Source: Mucilaginibacter achroorhodeus (GTDB lineage Bacteria > Bacteroidota > Bacteroidia > Sphingobacteriales > Sphingobacteriaceae). Taken from it: 64,000 nucleotides of DNA. Below, one piece after another: positions 15,899 through 24,186 of the stretch. Numbering within the stretch: the stretch's first letter is position 1; every line of letters begins with the position of its first letter. The position numbers and the translations under genes are program-made. Location: positions 248,001 to 312,000 of the forward strand of contig NZ_VOEI01000003.1 of the NCBI RefSeq assembly GCF_007846095.1, written 5' to 3'. The notes beneath the pieces were generated by a model, which saw only the letters and a list, made by a program, of their open reading frames with translations, had not been told where the DNA came from and did not search any database.

Positions 15899-18259
15899 TT
15901 ATTTTAAATACACATATGTAATACCATCACCGCCCCTGTCTGCATGCTCATCCTCCATCCTATCTACCTGCTCATACTTTTTAAGATACTGTCGTATCAT
16001 TTTACGTAAGATACCATCGCCTTTGCCGTGCAGAATCTTAAGATTGTTAAAGCCCATCATCAATGCGCGGTCAAAAAGCTTTTCAATGGCATGCAAGGCA
16101 TCCTCGGTACGCATACCCCTCACATCAATTTCCGGACTAAAACTGGCCATATCGCCTGTTTGATTATTGCCGCGACGGATCTCTTTGGGTACTGATGCAC
16201 GGGTAACTTTTTCAACCCGTTTCTTTTTTACCACGGTACGCAGGTCGCCCATGGCAATTACTACGTTGTCTTTTATTACTTCCATCACCTGGCCGGTGGT
16301 GTCACCATCGATCAGTTTTACCCAGTCCCCGGGTTTAATTTCTTCATCCGTGGCAGCGGCATTCGCAGGGCTTTCAACCTTAACGGTGTTTTTCTTTACC
16401 TCATTATTAAGATTTTCTCGAAGGGAGCGTGTAACCTCCTTATCGGCATTGCTGCTCTTAATTTCGGCAATGGTATTTTCAACAAGTTTGTTTGCGTTAA
16501 GTATGATGGTTTTTGCTTCCTGCTTCGCTTCGCGCAAGAGGTTCTTGCGGTTCTCATCTAAAAAGGATTTTAACTCTTCATTCTCTGCCAGTAAGGTATT
16601 CACACGTCGCTGCTGTTTATCCAGCTTTAGTTTGGTGTCAAATATTTCCTTCTTCTCGCGCTCAAGGTCAACCAGTAGGCTATCAACCTTTTTTTGCCCT
16701 GCGCTTATTTTGTTTTTCGCCAAGTTAAGCACGTTTTGAGGCAGGCCAATTTTCTGCGCTATCTCAAAGGCATAAGAACTACCGGGTTTGCCTACCTCAA
16801 GCATGTAAAGCGGCTGCATTTCGGTATTGTTAAATAACATTGATGCATTCTCTATCCCCTCCGTATTGCTGGCGAAGATCTTCAGGTTTGAGTAATGGGT
16901 GGTTACCATACCCCTTACCTGTTTATTGTTTAAAGCTTCTAAAACAGCTTCGGCAATGGGGCCACCAAATTGCGGATCGGTACCGGTACCAAACTCATCT
17001 ATCAGTATCATGGTTTTGCCGTTGGCATCTTCCACAAACTTTTTCATTTTAGAAAGATGAGCGCTGTAAGTACTTAAGTCGCTTTCTATAGATTGATCGT
17101 CACCTATATCAACAAACAATTGTTTGAATACGCCAGCTACACTATCCGCGCTCGCCGGTATCAGCAAACCTGCCTGCACCATCATCTGAAGCAGGCCAAC
17201 CGTTTTCATACAGACCGATTTGCCTCCCGCGTTAGGGCCTGATACTACGATTATCCGCGTACTATCGTCTATAGAAACATTGAGTGGTACTACCGATTTG
17301 TGCTCCTTTTTAAAATTGAGGAACAACAATGGATGCCTTGCATTTAACAGGCGAAATTTTCCTTCATTAACCAATTTCGGCATTTCTGCTTCAATCTCAA
17401 TGGCAAACAATGCCTTTGCCCGCACAAAATCAAGCTTGGTTAACAATCCATGGTAAGATAATAGCAAAGGTACATAAGGCCTCAGCTCATCTGTTAAGGC
17501 AGTGAGTATTTTGATGATCTCGCGGCGGCGCTCAAATTCCAGATCGCGAATGAGGTTATTGAGCGAGAACACCTCCTCCGGCTCCATATAAACGGTTTGG
17601 CCCGAAGCAGATTCGTCATGGATAAAACCTTTAAGTTTACGTTTGTTCTCGGCCAGTAAAGGGATGCACAAGCGGCCATCACGTACGGTAAGCGAACCAT
17701 CGGCCGTCCAGTTGTTGGCTGATGCCTGCTTAAACACCTGGTCTATTTTTTTGCGCGCTTCCTGCTCTGCCTTGGCAATACCTGACGTTATTTCCATCAG
17801 CTCACGTGATGCATTATGACGGATCTTTCCCTTAGGGTCTATCACCTGGTCTATCTTGCGGATAATGGCTTTCTCAATGGGCAAATGCTCAAACAGTGCT
17901 TCCAGGTTAGGGTAAATACCTTCCCGCTCATTAAAATAGGCTATCACTGCAAAAACAGTGTTAAGTGATGCCAGTACCTGGAAAAATTCTTCTTCAGATA
18001 AAAAGGCGCCTTCTATTTTGGCTTTGTTGGCGAGCGATTTTATATCATAAAAATGATTGATGGGCAGTGCATCATCGTTCTGTAGTATATTCTTAAATTC
18101 GTTTGCCTGATTTAAAAATTTCAAGATCAGGTCGTAATTGGTCATCACCTGTATCTTGTTCACCATGTCTTGCCCCATGGTGCTCAGGCAGTGCGCTTTT
18201 ATAAGTTCTTTTATCTCGGTAAAACCAAGTTTATCTGCGCTATTCTTGGGGTACAGCAT
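15899..18259 (-). CDS. mutS2: MutS2 family ATPase/Smr endonuclease
   Basis: A 786-residue MutS2 protein. Order: N-terminal clamp and lever region, ATPase core with Walker A GPNAGGKSVCMK, Walker B ILIDEFGTGTDP and signature region, a long coiled coil (about residues 500-620, Lys/Glu-rich), then a C-terminal Smr nuclease domain with DVRGMRTEDALHAIEK and LKILHGKGDGILR. MutS2 acts on branched DNA and, in Bacillus, on collided ribosomes. The start was set at ATG 18257-18259 (MLYPKNSADKLGF). A GTG 27 nt upstream would give a nine-residue tail unlike the family. It overlaps the upstream lipoprotein gene by 20 nt, so translation is probably coupled. Confidence 0.95.
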   Translation of the reverse strand: MLYPKNSADKLGFTEIKELIKAHCLSTMGQDMVNKIQVMTNYDLILKFLNQANEFKNILQNDDALPINHFYDIKSLANKAKIEGAFLSEEEFFQVLASLNTVFAVIAYFNEREGIYPNLEALFEHLPIEKAIIRKIDQVIDPKGKIRHNASRELMEITSGIAKAEQEARKKIDQVFKQASANNWTADGSLTVRDGRLCIPLLAENKRKLKGFIHDESASGQTVYMEPEEVFSLNNLIRDLEFERRREIIKILTALTDELRPYVPLLLSYHGLLTKLDFVRAKALFAIEIEAEMPKLVNEGKFRLLNARHPLLFLNFKKEHKSVVPLNVSIDDSTRIIVVSGPNAGGKSVCMKTVGLLQMMVQAGLLIPASADSVAGVFKQLFVDIGDDQSIESDLSTYSAHLSKMKKFVEDANGKTMILIDEFGTGTDPQFGGPIAEAVLEALNNKQVRGMVTTHYSNLKIFASNTEGIENASMLFNNTEMQPLYMLEVGKPGSSYAFEIAQKIGLPQNVLNLAKNKISAGQKKVDSLLVDLEREKKEIFDTKLKLDKQQRRVNTLLAENEELKSFLDENRKNLLREAKQEAKTIILNANKLVENTIAEIKSSNADKEVTRSLRENLNNEVKKNTVKVESPANAAATDEEIKPGDWVKLIDGDTTGQVMEVIKDNVVIAMGDLRTVVKKKRVEKVTRASVPKEIRRGNNQTGDMASFSPEIDVRGMRTEDALHAIEKLFDRALMMGFNNLKILHGKGDGILRKMIRQYLKKYEQVDRMEDEHADRGGDGITYVYLK

Positions 18260-18641
18260 TAATTTGAGGCTTTTGTTGGGTAGCACCGGGCTTTTTCCCG
18301 GCTTTTGTAATCGAGTCGAGTTTTGCCTTTAGCACTTTATCAACTTTTTCATATATGCCCTGTATCTTTTCAGGGTCTTGCGTATAATATTTGTAGCTGT
18401 CGTCAAACTGTTTTTCACTGATGTGATGTTTTTTAAATACAGCAATATATTTTTCTCTACCGTATTTATAAAGCGTGTCTGCTACGGGCGTAACGGTATA
18501 TAGTTCGCCATCAGTTAAATGTAATTCGGTTAACAGATTAACCATTTGCGGTTCTGCTACAACATCAGCCGGCGGTGCCGAAGCCTGTTTACATGCAGCA
18601 AATAGCAATACTGAAAAAAACAAGGTTATATATTTCTGCAT
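18240..18641 (-). CDS. DUF4296-family lipoprotein
   Basis: A 133-residue small lipoprotein with an N-terminal signal ending in LLFAAC (Cys at 16). The body resembles DUF4296 of Bacteroidota (MVNLLTELHLTDGELY, then YGREKYIAVFKKHHISEKQFDDSYKYY in two stretches), followed by a Lys/Gln/Pro-rich tail. Its function is unknown. The start was set at ATG 18639-18641. A longer frame upstream to 18758 would remove the signal peptide from the N-terminus and run into the divergent PLP protein gene. Its 3' end overlaps mutS2 by 20 nt. Confidence 0.85.
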   Translation of the reverse strand: MQKYITLFFSVLLFAACKQASAPPADVVAEPQMVNLLTELHLTDGELYTVTPVADTLYKYGREKYIAVFKKHHISEKQFDDSYKYYTQDPEKIQGIYEKVDKVLKAKLDSITKAGKKPGATQQKPQINAVPQE

Positions 18642-18682
18642 TCTGTAATTTAGCGGCGTTTTAAACACAAATTTACGGATTA

Positions 18683-19363
18683 ATGAGCATTGCAGATAAT
18701 ATAAGGAACCTAAAAAAAGAGACCGAGCAAATAGGTGTGACATTGTTAGCAGTTTCAAAAACCAAACCCATAACGGATATACAGGAAGCTTATGATGCAG
18801 GCCAGCGTTTATTTGGTGAAAACATTATTCAAGAACTGGTTGAAAAACAGCCTCAACTCCCTGCCGATATAGAGTGGCACATCATCGGTCACCTGCAAAC
18901 CAACAAAGTAAAATATATTGCGCCTTTTATAAGCATGATACAATCTGTTGATAGCATTAAATTGATACAAGAGATAAACAAACACGCTGCCAGGGCAAAC
19001 AGGGTGATTGACTGCCTGCTGCAGGTTTACATTGCCGATGAGGAAACCAAATTCGGCTTAGGTTTTGACGAGGCCATTGAGATGTTACGTAGCGAGGAAT
19101 TTGCTGCATTAAAGAACATTCGTATACGCGGGCTAATGGGTATAGCTACTAATACTGATAACGAAAAACAAATAAAAGAAGAATATTACGAGCTAAAAAC
19201 TTTCTTCGACGGGATTAAAACCAGCTTTTTCAGGAAGGATGATACCTTTGACACGGTATCAATGGGAATGTCATCTGATTACAAATTAGCTATTGAACAG
19301 GGCAGCAACATGGTGCGCCTGGGTAGCACCATATTTGGAAACAGGGCTAAAAAAGCCGTCTGA
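18683..19363 (+). CDS. YggS/PROSC-family PLP homeostasis protein
   Basis: A 226-residue single-domain TIM-barrel PLP protein. The PLP lysine is K26 in LLAVSKTKP; FGENIIQELVEK (about 47-58), WHIIGHLQTNK (about 69-79) and the SMGMSSDYKLAIEQGSNMVRLG phosphate-binding end are all present. It binds PLP and controls the free cofactor and amino/keto acid pools rather than catalysing a turnover reaction. It is divergent from the DUF4296 lipoprotein with a 41-bp gap and is followed by an A/T-rich gap before the GNAT gene. Confidence 0.95.
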   Translation: MSIADNIRNLKKETEQIGVTLLAVSKTKPITDIQEAYDAGQRLFGENIIQELVEKQPQLPADIEWHIIGHLQTNKVKYIAPFISMIQSVDSIKLIQEINKHAARANRVIDCLLQVYIADEETKFGLGFDEAIEMLRSEEFAALKNIRIRGLMGIATNTDNEKQIKEEYYELKTFFDGIKTSFFRKDDTFDTVSMGMSSDYKLAIEQGSNMVRLGSTIFGNRAKKAV

Positions 19364-19454
19364 GATCAGGATTTACAGAATTTCTGAACTCGAATTTTAG
19401 AATAGAAAGAATTTATTGAATTGCAGAGTGATTTTTTAATGACCCGTTGACCCA

Positions 19455-19925
19455 ATGACAGAATTTAATCTCCGTGTAGCTGTAAAAGAAGATTGCCTCC
19501 GTTTAATGGAACTTATAAAAGAGCTGGCTTTATTTGAGCGTGCGCCCGATGAAGTTACCGTTACGCTTAAAGAATTTGAAGAAGCCGGGTTTGGGGCAAA
19601 ACCAGTATGGAAAGCTTTTGTTATTGAGATTGATGGCTTAGTTGTTGCTTTTGCCTTGTATTATGTACGCTATTCTACTTGGAAAGGGAACCGGCTTTAT
19701 CTTGAAGACCTGATAGTAACCGAGGAGCATCGTGGTAAGGGATTAGGGAAGTTACTGTTTGACAGGTTGTTTCAGGAAGTAAGGGAACTTGGGTTTAGCG
19801 GCATGGTTTGGCAAGTGCTTGACTGGAACGAGCCTGCTATTAATTTTTATAAAAAATATGGTGCCGATCTTGATGCCGGATGGATCAATGCATCGTTGTC
19901 AAAACAACAAGTTGCTAACCTATGA
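19455..19925 (+). CDS. GNAT N-acetyltransferase, SSAT-like
   Basis: A 156-residue GNAT enzyme. The acetyl-CoA-binding motif is RGKGLGKLLFDRL (about 97-109) and the end shows NEPAINFYKKYGAD. Overall it resembles the diamine (spermidine/spermine) acetyltransferase group, whose members also acetylate thialysine or other small amines. The substrate is not certain. The ATG lies inside a TGACCC-rich short repeat (TGACCC at 19440 and 19448). Its last four bases overlap the start of the following lipoprotein (ATGA), showing tight coupling; the aspartate kinase comes next. Confidence 0.88.
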   Translation: MTEFNLRVAVKEDCLRLMELIKELALFERAPDEVTVTLKEFEEAGFGAKPVWKAFVIEIDGLVVAFALYYVRYSTWKGNRLYLEDLIVTEEHRGKGLGKLLFDRLFQEVRELGFSGMVWQVLDWNEPAINFYKKYGADLDAGWINASLSKQQVANL

Positions 19926-20734
19926 AAAACATTGCTACACCTGCCCTATTTGCCTTTATGCTTGGCTTTGCAGCCTGCCAGTTTGGTACCGACACCAAAA
20001 AAGAGAAACACGATATTTTTACCGACACGCTGGTTTACAATTACCAGAAAATTCACGAGCGTGCACCCGATTGCGGTGAAAAGGCAGATAGCGCCTGTAC
20101 GGTAGTGAACATCAATTACCCGGTATTCAAAAATATGCCGATGCTGAACGATACTATTGTAAAGAAAATTGCTCAGTTGGTGATCATGGACGATAACAGG
20201 CCTGATAAAAATTTAACTGTAATGGCCAAAAAATTTATCCAAAGCTATCTTGACTATAAAAAGAAAGAGCCATCAAGGGATATGTTTTACACCATGGATA
20301 GCTACGCCAAGGTGCTGATGCAGGATTCTGCTTTGATCACGCTTGAATACGGTGGCTTTAACTACCAGGGCGGCGCACATGGTTCAACTTTTACAGGCTT
20401 TATCAACTGGAACCCTAAGGCCGGCAAAAAAATTATGCTTAACGATATTATTGCCGATGGCAAGTATCCTGAACTAACCAAGGTAGCCGAAGGGATATTC
20501 CGCAAGGATGAAAAGCTGAGCGATACCTCTTCCCTTGCGCGAGATTACTTTTTTAAGGACAACAAATTCGCTCTGAACGATAACTTTTCGCTAACGCCAA
20601 TTGGGCTGAGGTTTGTTTACAATCCTTACGAGATTAAACCTTTTGCTGCAGGCCAAACCGAATTAATTATTCCTTATCCTTCCATCAAAAATATATTGCG
20701 GCCAAATTCCGCTGTTAGTCAATACGTAAAATAA
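19922..20734 (+). CDS. DUF3298/RsiV-like lipoprotein
   Basis: A 270-residue lipoprotein with a signal ending in LGFAAC (Cys at 19). The C-terminal half is a DUF3298 domain (GGAHGSTFTGFINWNPKAG, about 150-168; LRFVYNPYEIKPFAAGQTELIIPY near the end, in outline), and the middle resembles the DUF4163/PdaC domain. Such domains occur in RsiV-type anti-sigma factors and polysaccharide deacetylases, but here there is no sigma-binding or enzyme part. The protein is probably periplasmic and of unknown role. It overlaps the GNAT gene by 4 nt and directly abuts the aspartate kinase ATG. Confidence 0.83.
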   Translation: MKNIATPALFAFMLGFAACQFGTDTKKEKHDIFTDTLVYNYQKIHERAPDCGEKADSACTVVNINYPVFKNMPMLNDTIVKKIAQLVIMDDNRPDKNLTVMAKKFIQSYLDYKKKEPSRDMFYTMDSYAKVLMQDSALITLEYGGFNYQGGAHGSTFTGFINWNPKAGKKIMLNDIIADGKYPELTKVAEGIFRKDEKLSDTSSLARDYFFKDNKFALNDNFSLTPIGLRFVYNPYEIKPFAAGQTELIIPYPSIKNILRPNSAVSQYVK

Positions 20735-21991
20735 ATGCTTGTATTTAAGTTCGGCGGTGCATCTGTTAAAGATGCGCAGGGTGTTATTAATCTCGGTAAG
20801 GTAATTAGCAACTACAGAAATGAGCAATTGCTGGTAGTGGTTTCGGCGATGGGCAAAACAACCAACGCTTTAGAAAAACTTACCCGTGCTTATTTCGACG
20901 GCAACGGCGATGTGCATAACGTTTTTGAAGAGATAAAGGAATATCACTACCAGATACTACATGAACTTTTCGGCGATCATCATCCTGTTTTTGACGAAGT
21001 AGCGAATAACTTTGTTGAGATAGACTGGATGATCGAAGACGAGCCGCATGATGATTACGATTTTATCTACGACCAAATTGTTTCCATCGGCGAACTTGTA
21101 TCAACCCGAATTGTAAACGCCTGGTTCAACCACCAAAACTTTTCCAGTAAATGGATCGACGTACGTGGATATATCCATACTGATAACACTTACCGCGAGG
21201 GCGTGGTTGACTGGGACAAAACCTGTATCAGCATTAAAAAAGATATCCCTGCCCTATTATCAAAAAGCATTGTTGTTACGCAGGGATTCCTGGGCGGCAC
21301 TTCTGAAAACTTTACGACTACACTTGGTCGAGAAGGTTCTGATTACACAGCCTCCATATTTGCAAGTTGCCTGGGTGCAGAATCTGTTACTACCTGGAAG
21401 GACGTACCGGGTATCTTAAATGCCGATCCTAAGCTTTTCGCTGATACCGTGAAATTTGAAGAACTAAGCTACCAGGAAGCGATAGAGATGACTTACTATG
21501 GTGCGAGTGTTATACACCCTAAAACCATTAAGCCATTACAGAACGCAAATATCCCGCTGCTGGTAAAACCGTTTATGGAACCGACAGCCGCGGGAACCAT
21601 TATTAAGGAAGGCGCCGTAAATAAATTTAAGAAGCCGGTCATCATCGTAAAGAATAACCAGGTTTTGATATCCATTTCTGCTGTCGATTACTCTTTTATC
21701 TCAGAAAGCCATCTGAGCGAAATTTTTGCAGCCTTTGCTAAACACCAGGTAAAAGTGAATATGATGCAAACATCAGCCTTGAGTTTTAGCGCCTGTATCG
21801 ATCACATTCCGGAGCGCTTTGAACGTCTTTTAAGTACATTAAAACAAAAATTTAAAGTGAAGTATAACAACGATTTAAAGTTAATTACTTTAAGGCATTA
21901 TACAGATGTTGCTTTACAAGATGTTACCGCCGGTCAATCTGTCCTGGTGAAACAAACCAGCCGAAATACGGCACAGGTAGTCGTCAAATAA
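20735..21991 (+). CDS. lysC: Aspartate kinase (monofunctional)
   Basis: A 418-residue aspartokinase that phosphorylates aspartate, the entry to lysine, threonine and methionine synthesis. The N-terminal kinase domain starts at once with KFGGASVKDAQG (4-15) and includes VVSAMGKTTNALEKL and TTLGREGSDYTA. Residues about 300-400 form tandem ACT regulatory domains (ISISAVDYSFI, KVNMMQTSALSFSA). No homoserine dehydrogenase domain is fused. The ATG immediately follows the upstream lipoprotein stop. Its TAA directly abuts the TAA of the convergent DUF92 gene. The amino acid that inhibits it cannot be told. Confidence 0.93.
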   Translation: MLVFKFGGASVKDAQGVINLGKVISNYRNEQLLVVVSAMGKTTNALEKLTRAYFDGNGDVHNVFEEIKEYHYQILHELFGDHHPVFDEVANNFVEIDWMIEDEPHDDYDFIYDQIVSIGELVSTRIVNAWFNHQNFSSKWIDVRGYIHTDNTYREGVVDWDKTCISIKKDIPALLSKSIVVTQGFLGGTSENFTTTLGREGSDYTASIFASCLGAESVTTWKDVPGILNADPKLFADTVKFEELSYQEAIEMTYYGASVIHPKTIKPLQNANIPLLVKPFMEPTAAGTIIKEGAVNKFKKPVIIVKNNQVLISISAVDYSFISESHLSEIFAAFAKHQVKVNMMQTSALSFSACIDHIPERFERLLSTLKQKFKVKYNNDLKLITLRHYTDVALQDVTAGQSVLVKQTSRNTAQVVVK

Positions 21992-22699
21992 TTAAAGCTG
22001 ATAGAGCAGCCAAACTATAATTGCGGCTGCAAATGTATTGATAGCATTAACAGTGTTGTTACCGATACTGCCTCTGCGCTCTAAAGTTGCACCAAGAATG
22101 GAATCAATAAAATTACCACTTACCCCCGCAGCAATTATCAAATAAAAAGCATTGCTGAAACCAAAGTAAGCAACATACATTAAAGCGATAATCGCTGAAC
22201 CTATTACTCCGATCAGCGTACCTTCTAAACTGATCACGCCGTCTTTGCCTCTTTCGTCGGGTTTTGAGGTTAGGATGTTGTAGAAGCGTTTACCGTAAAC
22301 AGAACCTAATTCTGAGGAAAGCGTATCTGCTGTTGCCGAAGCAAGAGAACCAGCCATCATCATTTGAAAAACTTTAGCATTAGAAGGAAATAAAAATGCA
22401 AATACGCCGCATACGGCAGCAATTCCACCATTGGCGACCACCTGCCATAAATTACGTTTTTGCTGATGGTGTTCGTTGGGTAAATTACTCTTTAATTGCT
22501 TTTTATGGGCAGTTGCTAAAGTAGCTAAGATGAAAAAAGCAGCCAGTTCTGTTATCCCGGCCATGCCGGCGCCAATGTAGATGAGAATCGCTGTTAACCC
22601 GCCGGCTAAAGCTCCATTAACGGTAAGCTTTTTTGCCTTGTAAACTACAACTACTGCAATTATAAGTATGATCAGGAAGACTATAGTGTTCAGGGGCAT
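21992..22699 (-). CDS. DUF92 family membrane protein
   Basis: A 235-residue integral membrane protein with about six hydrophobic segments. It matches DUF92 (TIGR00297): GGLTAILIYIGAGMAGI near the N-terminus, SLASATADTLSSELGSVYGKRFY in the middle and SGNFIDSILGATLERRG near the end. Plant and archaeal relatives are tied to isoprenoid alcohol (phytol) or dolichol phosphorylation; the bacterial role is not settled. Its stop codon abuts that of aspartate kinase with no base between. Confidence 0.88.
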   Translation of the reverse strand: MPLNTIVFLIILIIAVVVVYKAKKLTVNGALAGGLTAILIYIGAGMAGITELAAFFILATLATAHKKQLKSNLPNEHHQQKRNLWQVVANGGIAAVCGVFAFLFPSNAKVFQMMMAGSLASATADTLSSELGSVYGKRFYNILTSKPDERGKDGVISLEGTLIGVIGSAIIALMYVAYFGFSNAFYLIIAAGVSGNFIDSILGATLERRGSIGNNTVNAINTFAAAIIVWLLYQL

Positions 22700-22735
22700 C
22701 GATCAAAATTAAGCAAATAAGCCAAAAGCTTATTA

Positions 22736-22766
22736 ACAAAAATGCCCCGACTTAACCGGGGCATCT
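22736..22766 (-). terminator. Terminator of the small hydrophilic protein gene
   Basis: An 8-bp GC-rich stem (22742-22749 and 22757-22764) is followed on the minus strand by TTTTTGTT. It lies just downstream of the 60-residue protein gene. Confidence 0.8.
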
Positions 22767-22782
22767 TTATTTGATTAAAATA

Positions 22783-22965
22783 TTAATCTTGCTTCTTTTG
22801 CGGCTTATGCGCACTGTCTTTGCTTGATGTTTGGTCTGAGCGCTGGCCACCGCCATTGCTGATACCTTTTGATTTTTGTACTTCTCTTGCGTTGTTAAAC
22901 GAACGGTCGGCAATAGGATTACCCTGATGGCCATTGCTGTTGTTTTTCAGATCCTGAGTTTTCAT
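22783..22965 (-). CDS. Small hydrophilic hypothetical protein
   Basis: A 60-residue protein rich in Asn, Gln, Ser, Lys and Gly, with no Cys, no hydrophobic stretch and a basic C-terminus. It is probably disordered. No family recognised. It is supported as a gene by its own ATG, a good terminator 17 nt beyond its stop, and its isolation between an abutting gene end and an empty 168-nt gap. Coding status is likely but not proven. Confidence 0.6.
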   Translation of the reverse strand: MKTQDLKNNSNGHQGNPIADRSFNNAREVQKSKGISNGGGQRSDQTSSKDSAHKPQKKQD

Positions 22966-23133
22966 AATCGATTGTATTTAATTCGGGAAGGCTAAATGCG
23001 CTTCTGCATGATAAAATACAACAATGGTGCCGAGATGCTTGTAGGTGATTAGAGATTTATCGATCAAAGATCAGGTGTGTTAGGTAAGTGTGAAAATTTA
23101 GACTGCTAATAGCTAATCACTGCTACCCATTAA

Positions 23134-23451
23134 CTAAACTAACAACGCATGTATCTCCAATAGGTACAAGCTTTCCACCATGGCCGAATTAAAGTCGTCC
23201 CATTCCTCCCTGGTGAAAACAAAGTTGATATCCCGGTTTGGCGTACACAAGACAACTCTTTCAGATCCATCCGGAAACGGAAAACTCCGGTCTTCAAAAC
23301 TCATATCATTGGTAAACTGCTGAAACGAGTTAAACTGTGAAGGCGAAAAGCAAAGCAGCAGATTATGATGCCAGATATTTAACATGCCACAATCAGGGCA
23401 ATGGCTGATAACCGTAGCGCCTTTTTGGGTAAGGATGATGGTTTCGCACAT
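23134..23451 (-). CDS. Small Cys/His-containing protein, DUF6686-like
   Basis: A 105-residue cytoplasmic protein that starts MCETIILTQKGATVISHC and has a CPDC motif with nearby His residues (HCPDCG about 18-23, WHHNLLLC about 27-34), suggesting a metal or redox site. It appears to match the Bacteroidota family DUF6686. The start was set at ATG 23449-23451. The upstream extension to 23532 begins with TTG and is occupied by a strong hairpin. It lies downstream of hmuY in the haem-type operon, so a role tied to haem or iron handling is possible but unproven. Confidence 0.72.
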   Translation of the reverse strand: MCETIILTQKGATVISHCPDCGMLNIWHHNLLLCFSPSQFNSFQQFTNDMSFEDRSFPFPDGSERVVLCTPNRDINFVFTREEWDDFNSAMVESLYLLEIHALLV

Positions 23452-23475
23452 AAGCGTAAATGTTTTGATATTGTG

Positions 23476-23520
23476 CCTGTAATACCCGCGGCAAACGCTC
23501 AAAAGCCGCGGGTAAACAGG
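23476..23520. repeat. Strong stem-loop between hmuY and the DUF6686-like gene
   Basis: A perfect 10-bp GC-rich stem TACCCGCGGC / GCCGCGGGTA (23483-23492, 23505-23514) is extended by a 5-bp outer stem CCTGT / ACAGG (23476-23480, 23516-23520) with small bulges. There is no T run after it on the minus strand, so it is not a standard terminator. It may protect the upstream mRNA or separate expression of the two genes. Confidence 0.8.
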
Positions 23521-23543
23521 ACTTTCTATCAACTAACCAATTG

Positions 23544-24167
23544 TTAATTCAATTTAGCGCTACCATCTGCCTGGTAAGCGAATTTAAAAGTGTAAAATCT
23601 TGATGGTGTTACAGATTCGCGTGCGGTAAAATCGGCAAAGGCTGCTGTGGTAACATCCGGGTTACCTTTGTAGTAGCTTTTCATTTCAAGCTTGGCATAA
23701 TTACCGGTTGATGTTTTGATGACGATTATCTTACCGGCTACAGGTAGGATAGCATGGTTGGGAACGGAATTAGTAGCCGTGTATAAATACCAACCATTAA
23801 CTGCTTTTGCGCCGGTAGCATCTGTTTTGTAGCCGGATGTTGGTGCTGTTGTTAAACCGTCAAATGTATTGTCAACAACCTGTGCCTGCACATTGCCCGA
23901 GCCGGATGATCCGCTATTTACGTAGATGCTGGTGGTGGAGAATTTAAGATCCCATTTACCGGCCGTCACATCATCCGCGGTAGCCTGTTTATTGTCGCTT
24001 AGGCGGTAGTAAACATCGCCCTTGCTGCCGTCAAGATCGGTTACAGTATTTACGGTTAAGGTTGCTGCCTTTGCAGGTTCAGGCGATGAATTATCCTTTG
24101 TGCATGATGTATTCGCAATTGCTACGAAACCAAAGATTACTAATGAAAGGGTTTTAAGTTTATTCAT
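23544..24167 (-). CDS. HmuY-family haem-binding lipoprotein
   Basis: A 207-residue lipoprotein with a signal ending in NTSC (Cys at 22) and a HmuY fold signature: DLDGSKGDVYYRLSDNK (about 44-60), GKWDLKFSTTSIYVN (about 68-82), and the C-terminal PSRFYTFKFAYQADGS. In Porphyromonas gingivalis HmuY is a haem-scavenging surface lipoprotein passing haem to its receptor HmuR. The gene directly follows (19-nt gap) a TonB-dependent receptor, as in that system. It is all-beta by family. The axial ligands of P. gingivalis HmuY are His residues, but few His are present here, so ligand use may differ. Confidence 0.87.
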   Translation of the reverse strand: MNKLKTLSLVIFGFVAIANTSCTKDNSSPEPAKAATLTVNTVTDLDGSKGDVYYRLSDNKQATADDVTAGKWDLKFSTTSIYVNSGSSGSGNVQAQVVDNTFDGLTTAPTSGYKTDATGAKAVNGWYLYTATNSVPNHAILPVAGKIIVIKTSTGNYAKLEMKSYYKGNPDVTTAAFADFTARESVTPSRFYTFKFAYQADGSAKLN

Positions 24168-24186
24168 GTGTATAAGTGTTATGTAA

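Noticed and set aside
16167-16739. Open frame of 190 codons opposite mutS2
   Set aside because: It is antisense to the coiled-coil and Smr linker of mutS2; Ser/Phe/Arg-rich translation typical of a reversed Lys/Glu-rich gene.
18642-18758. Upstream extension of the DUF4296 lipoprotein
   Set aside because: It would bury the lipoprotein signal and overlap the divergent PLP protein gene.
23452-23532. Upstream extension of the DUF6686-like protein
   Set aside because: It would start at TTG, adds 27 unrelated residues, and lies over a strong hairpin. The ATG at 23449-23451 is preferred.
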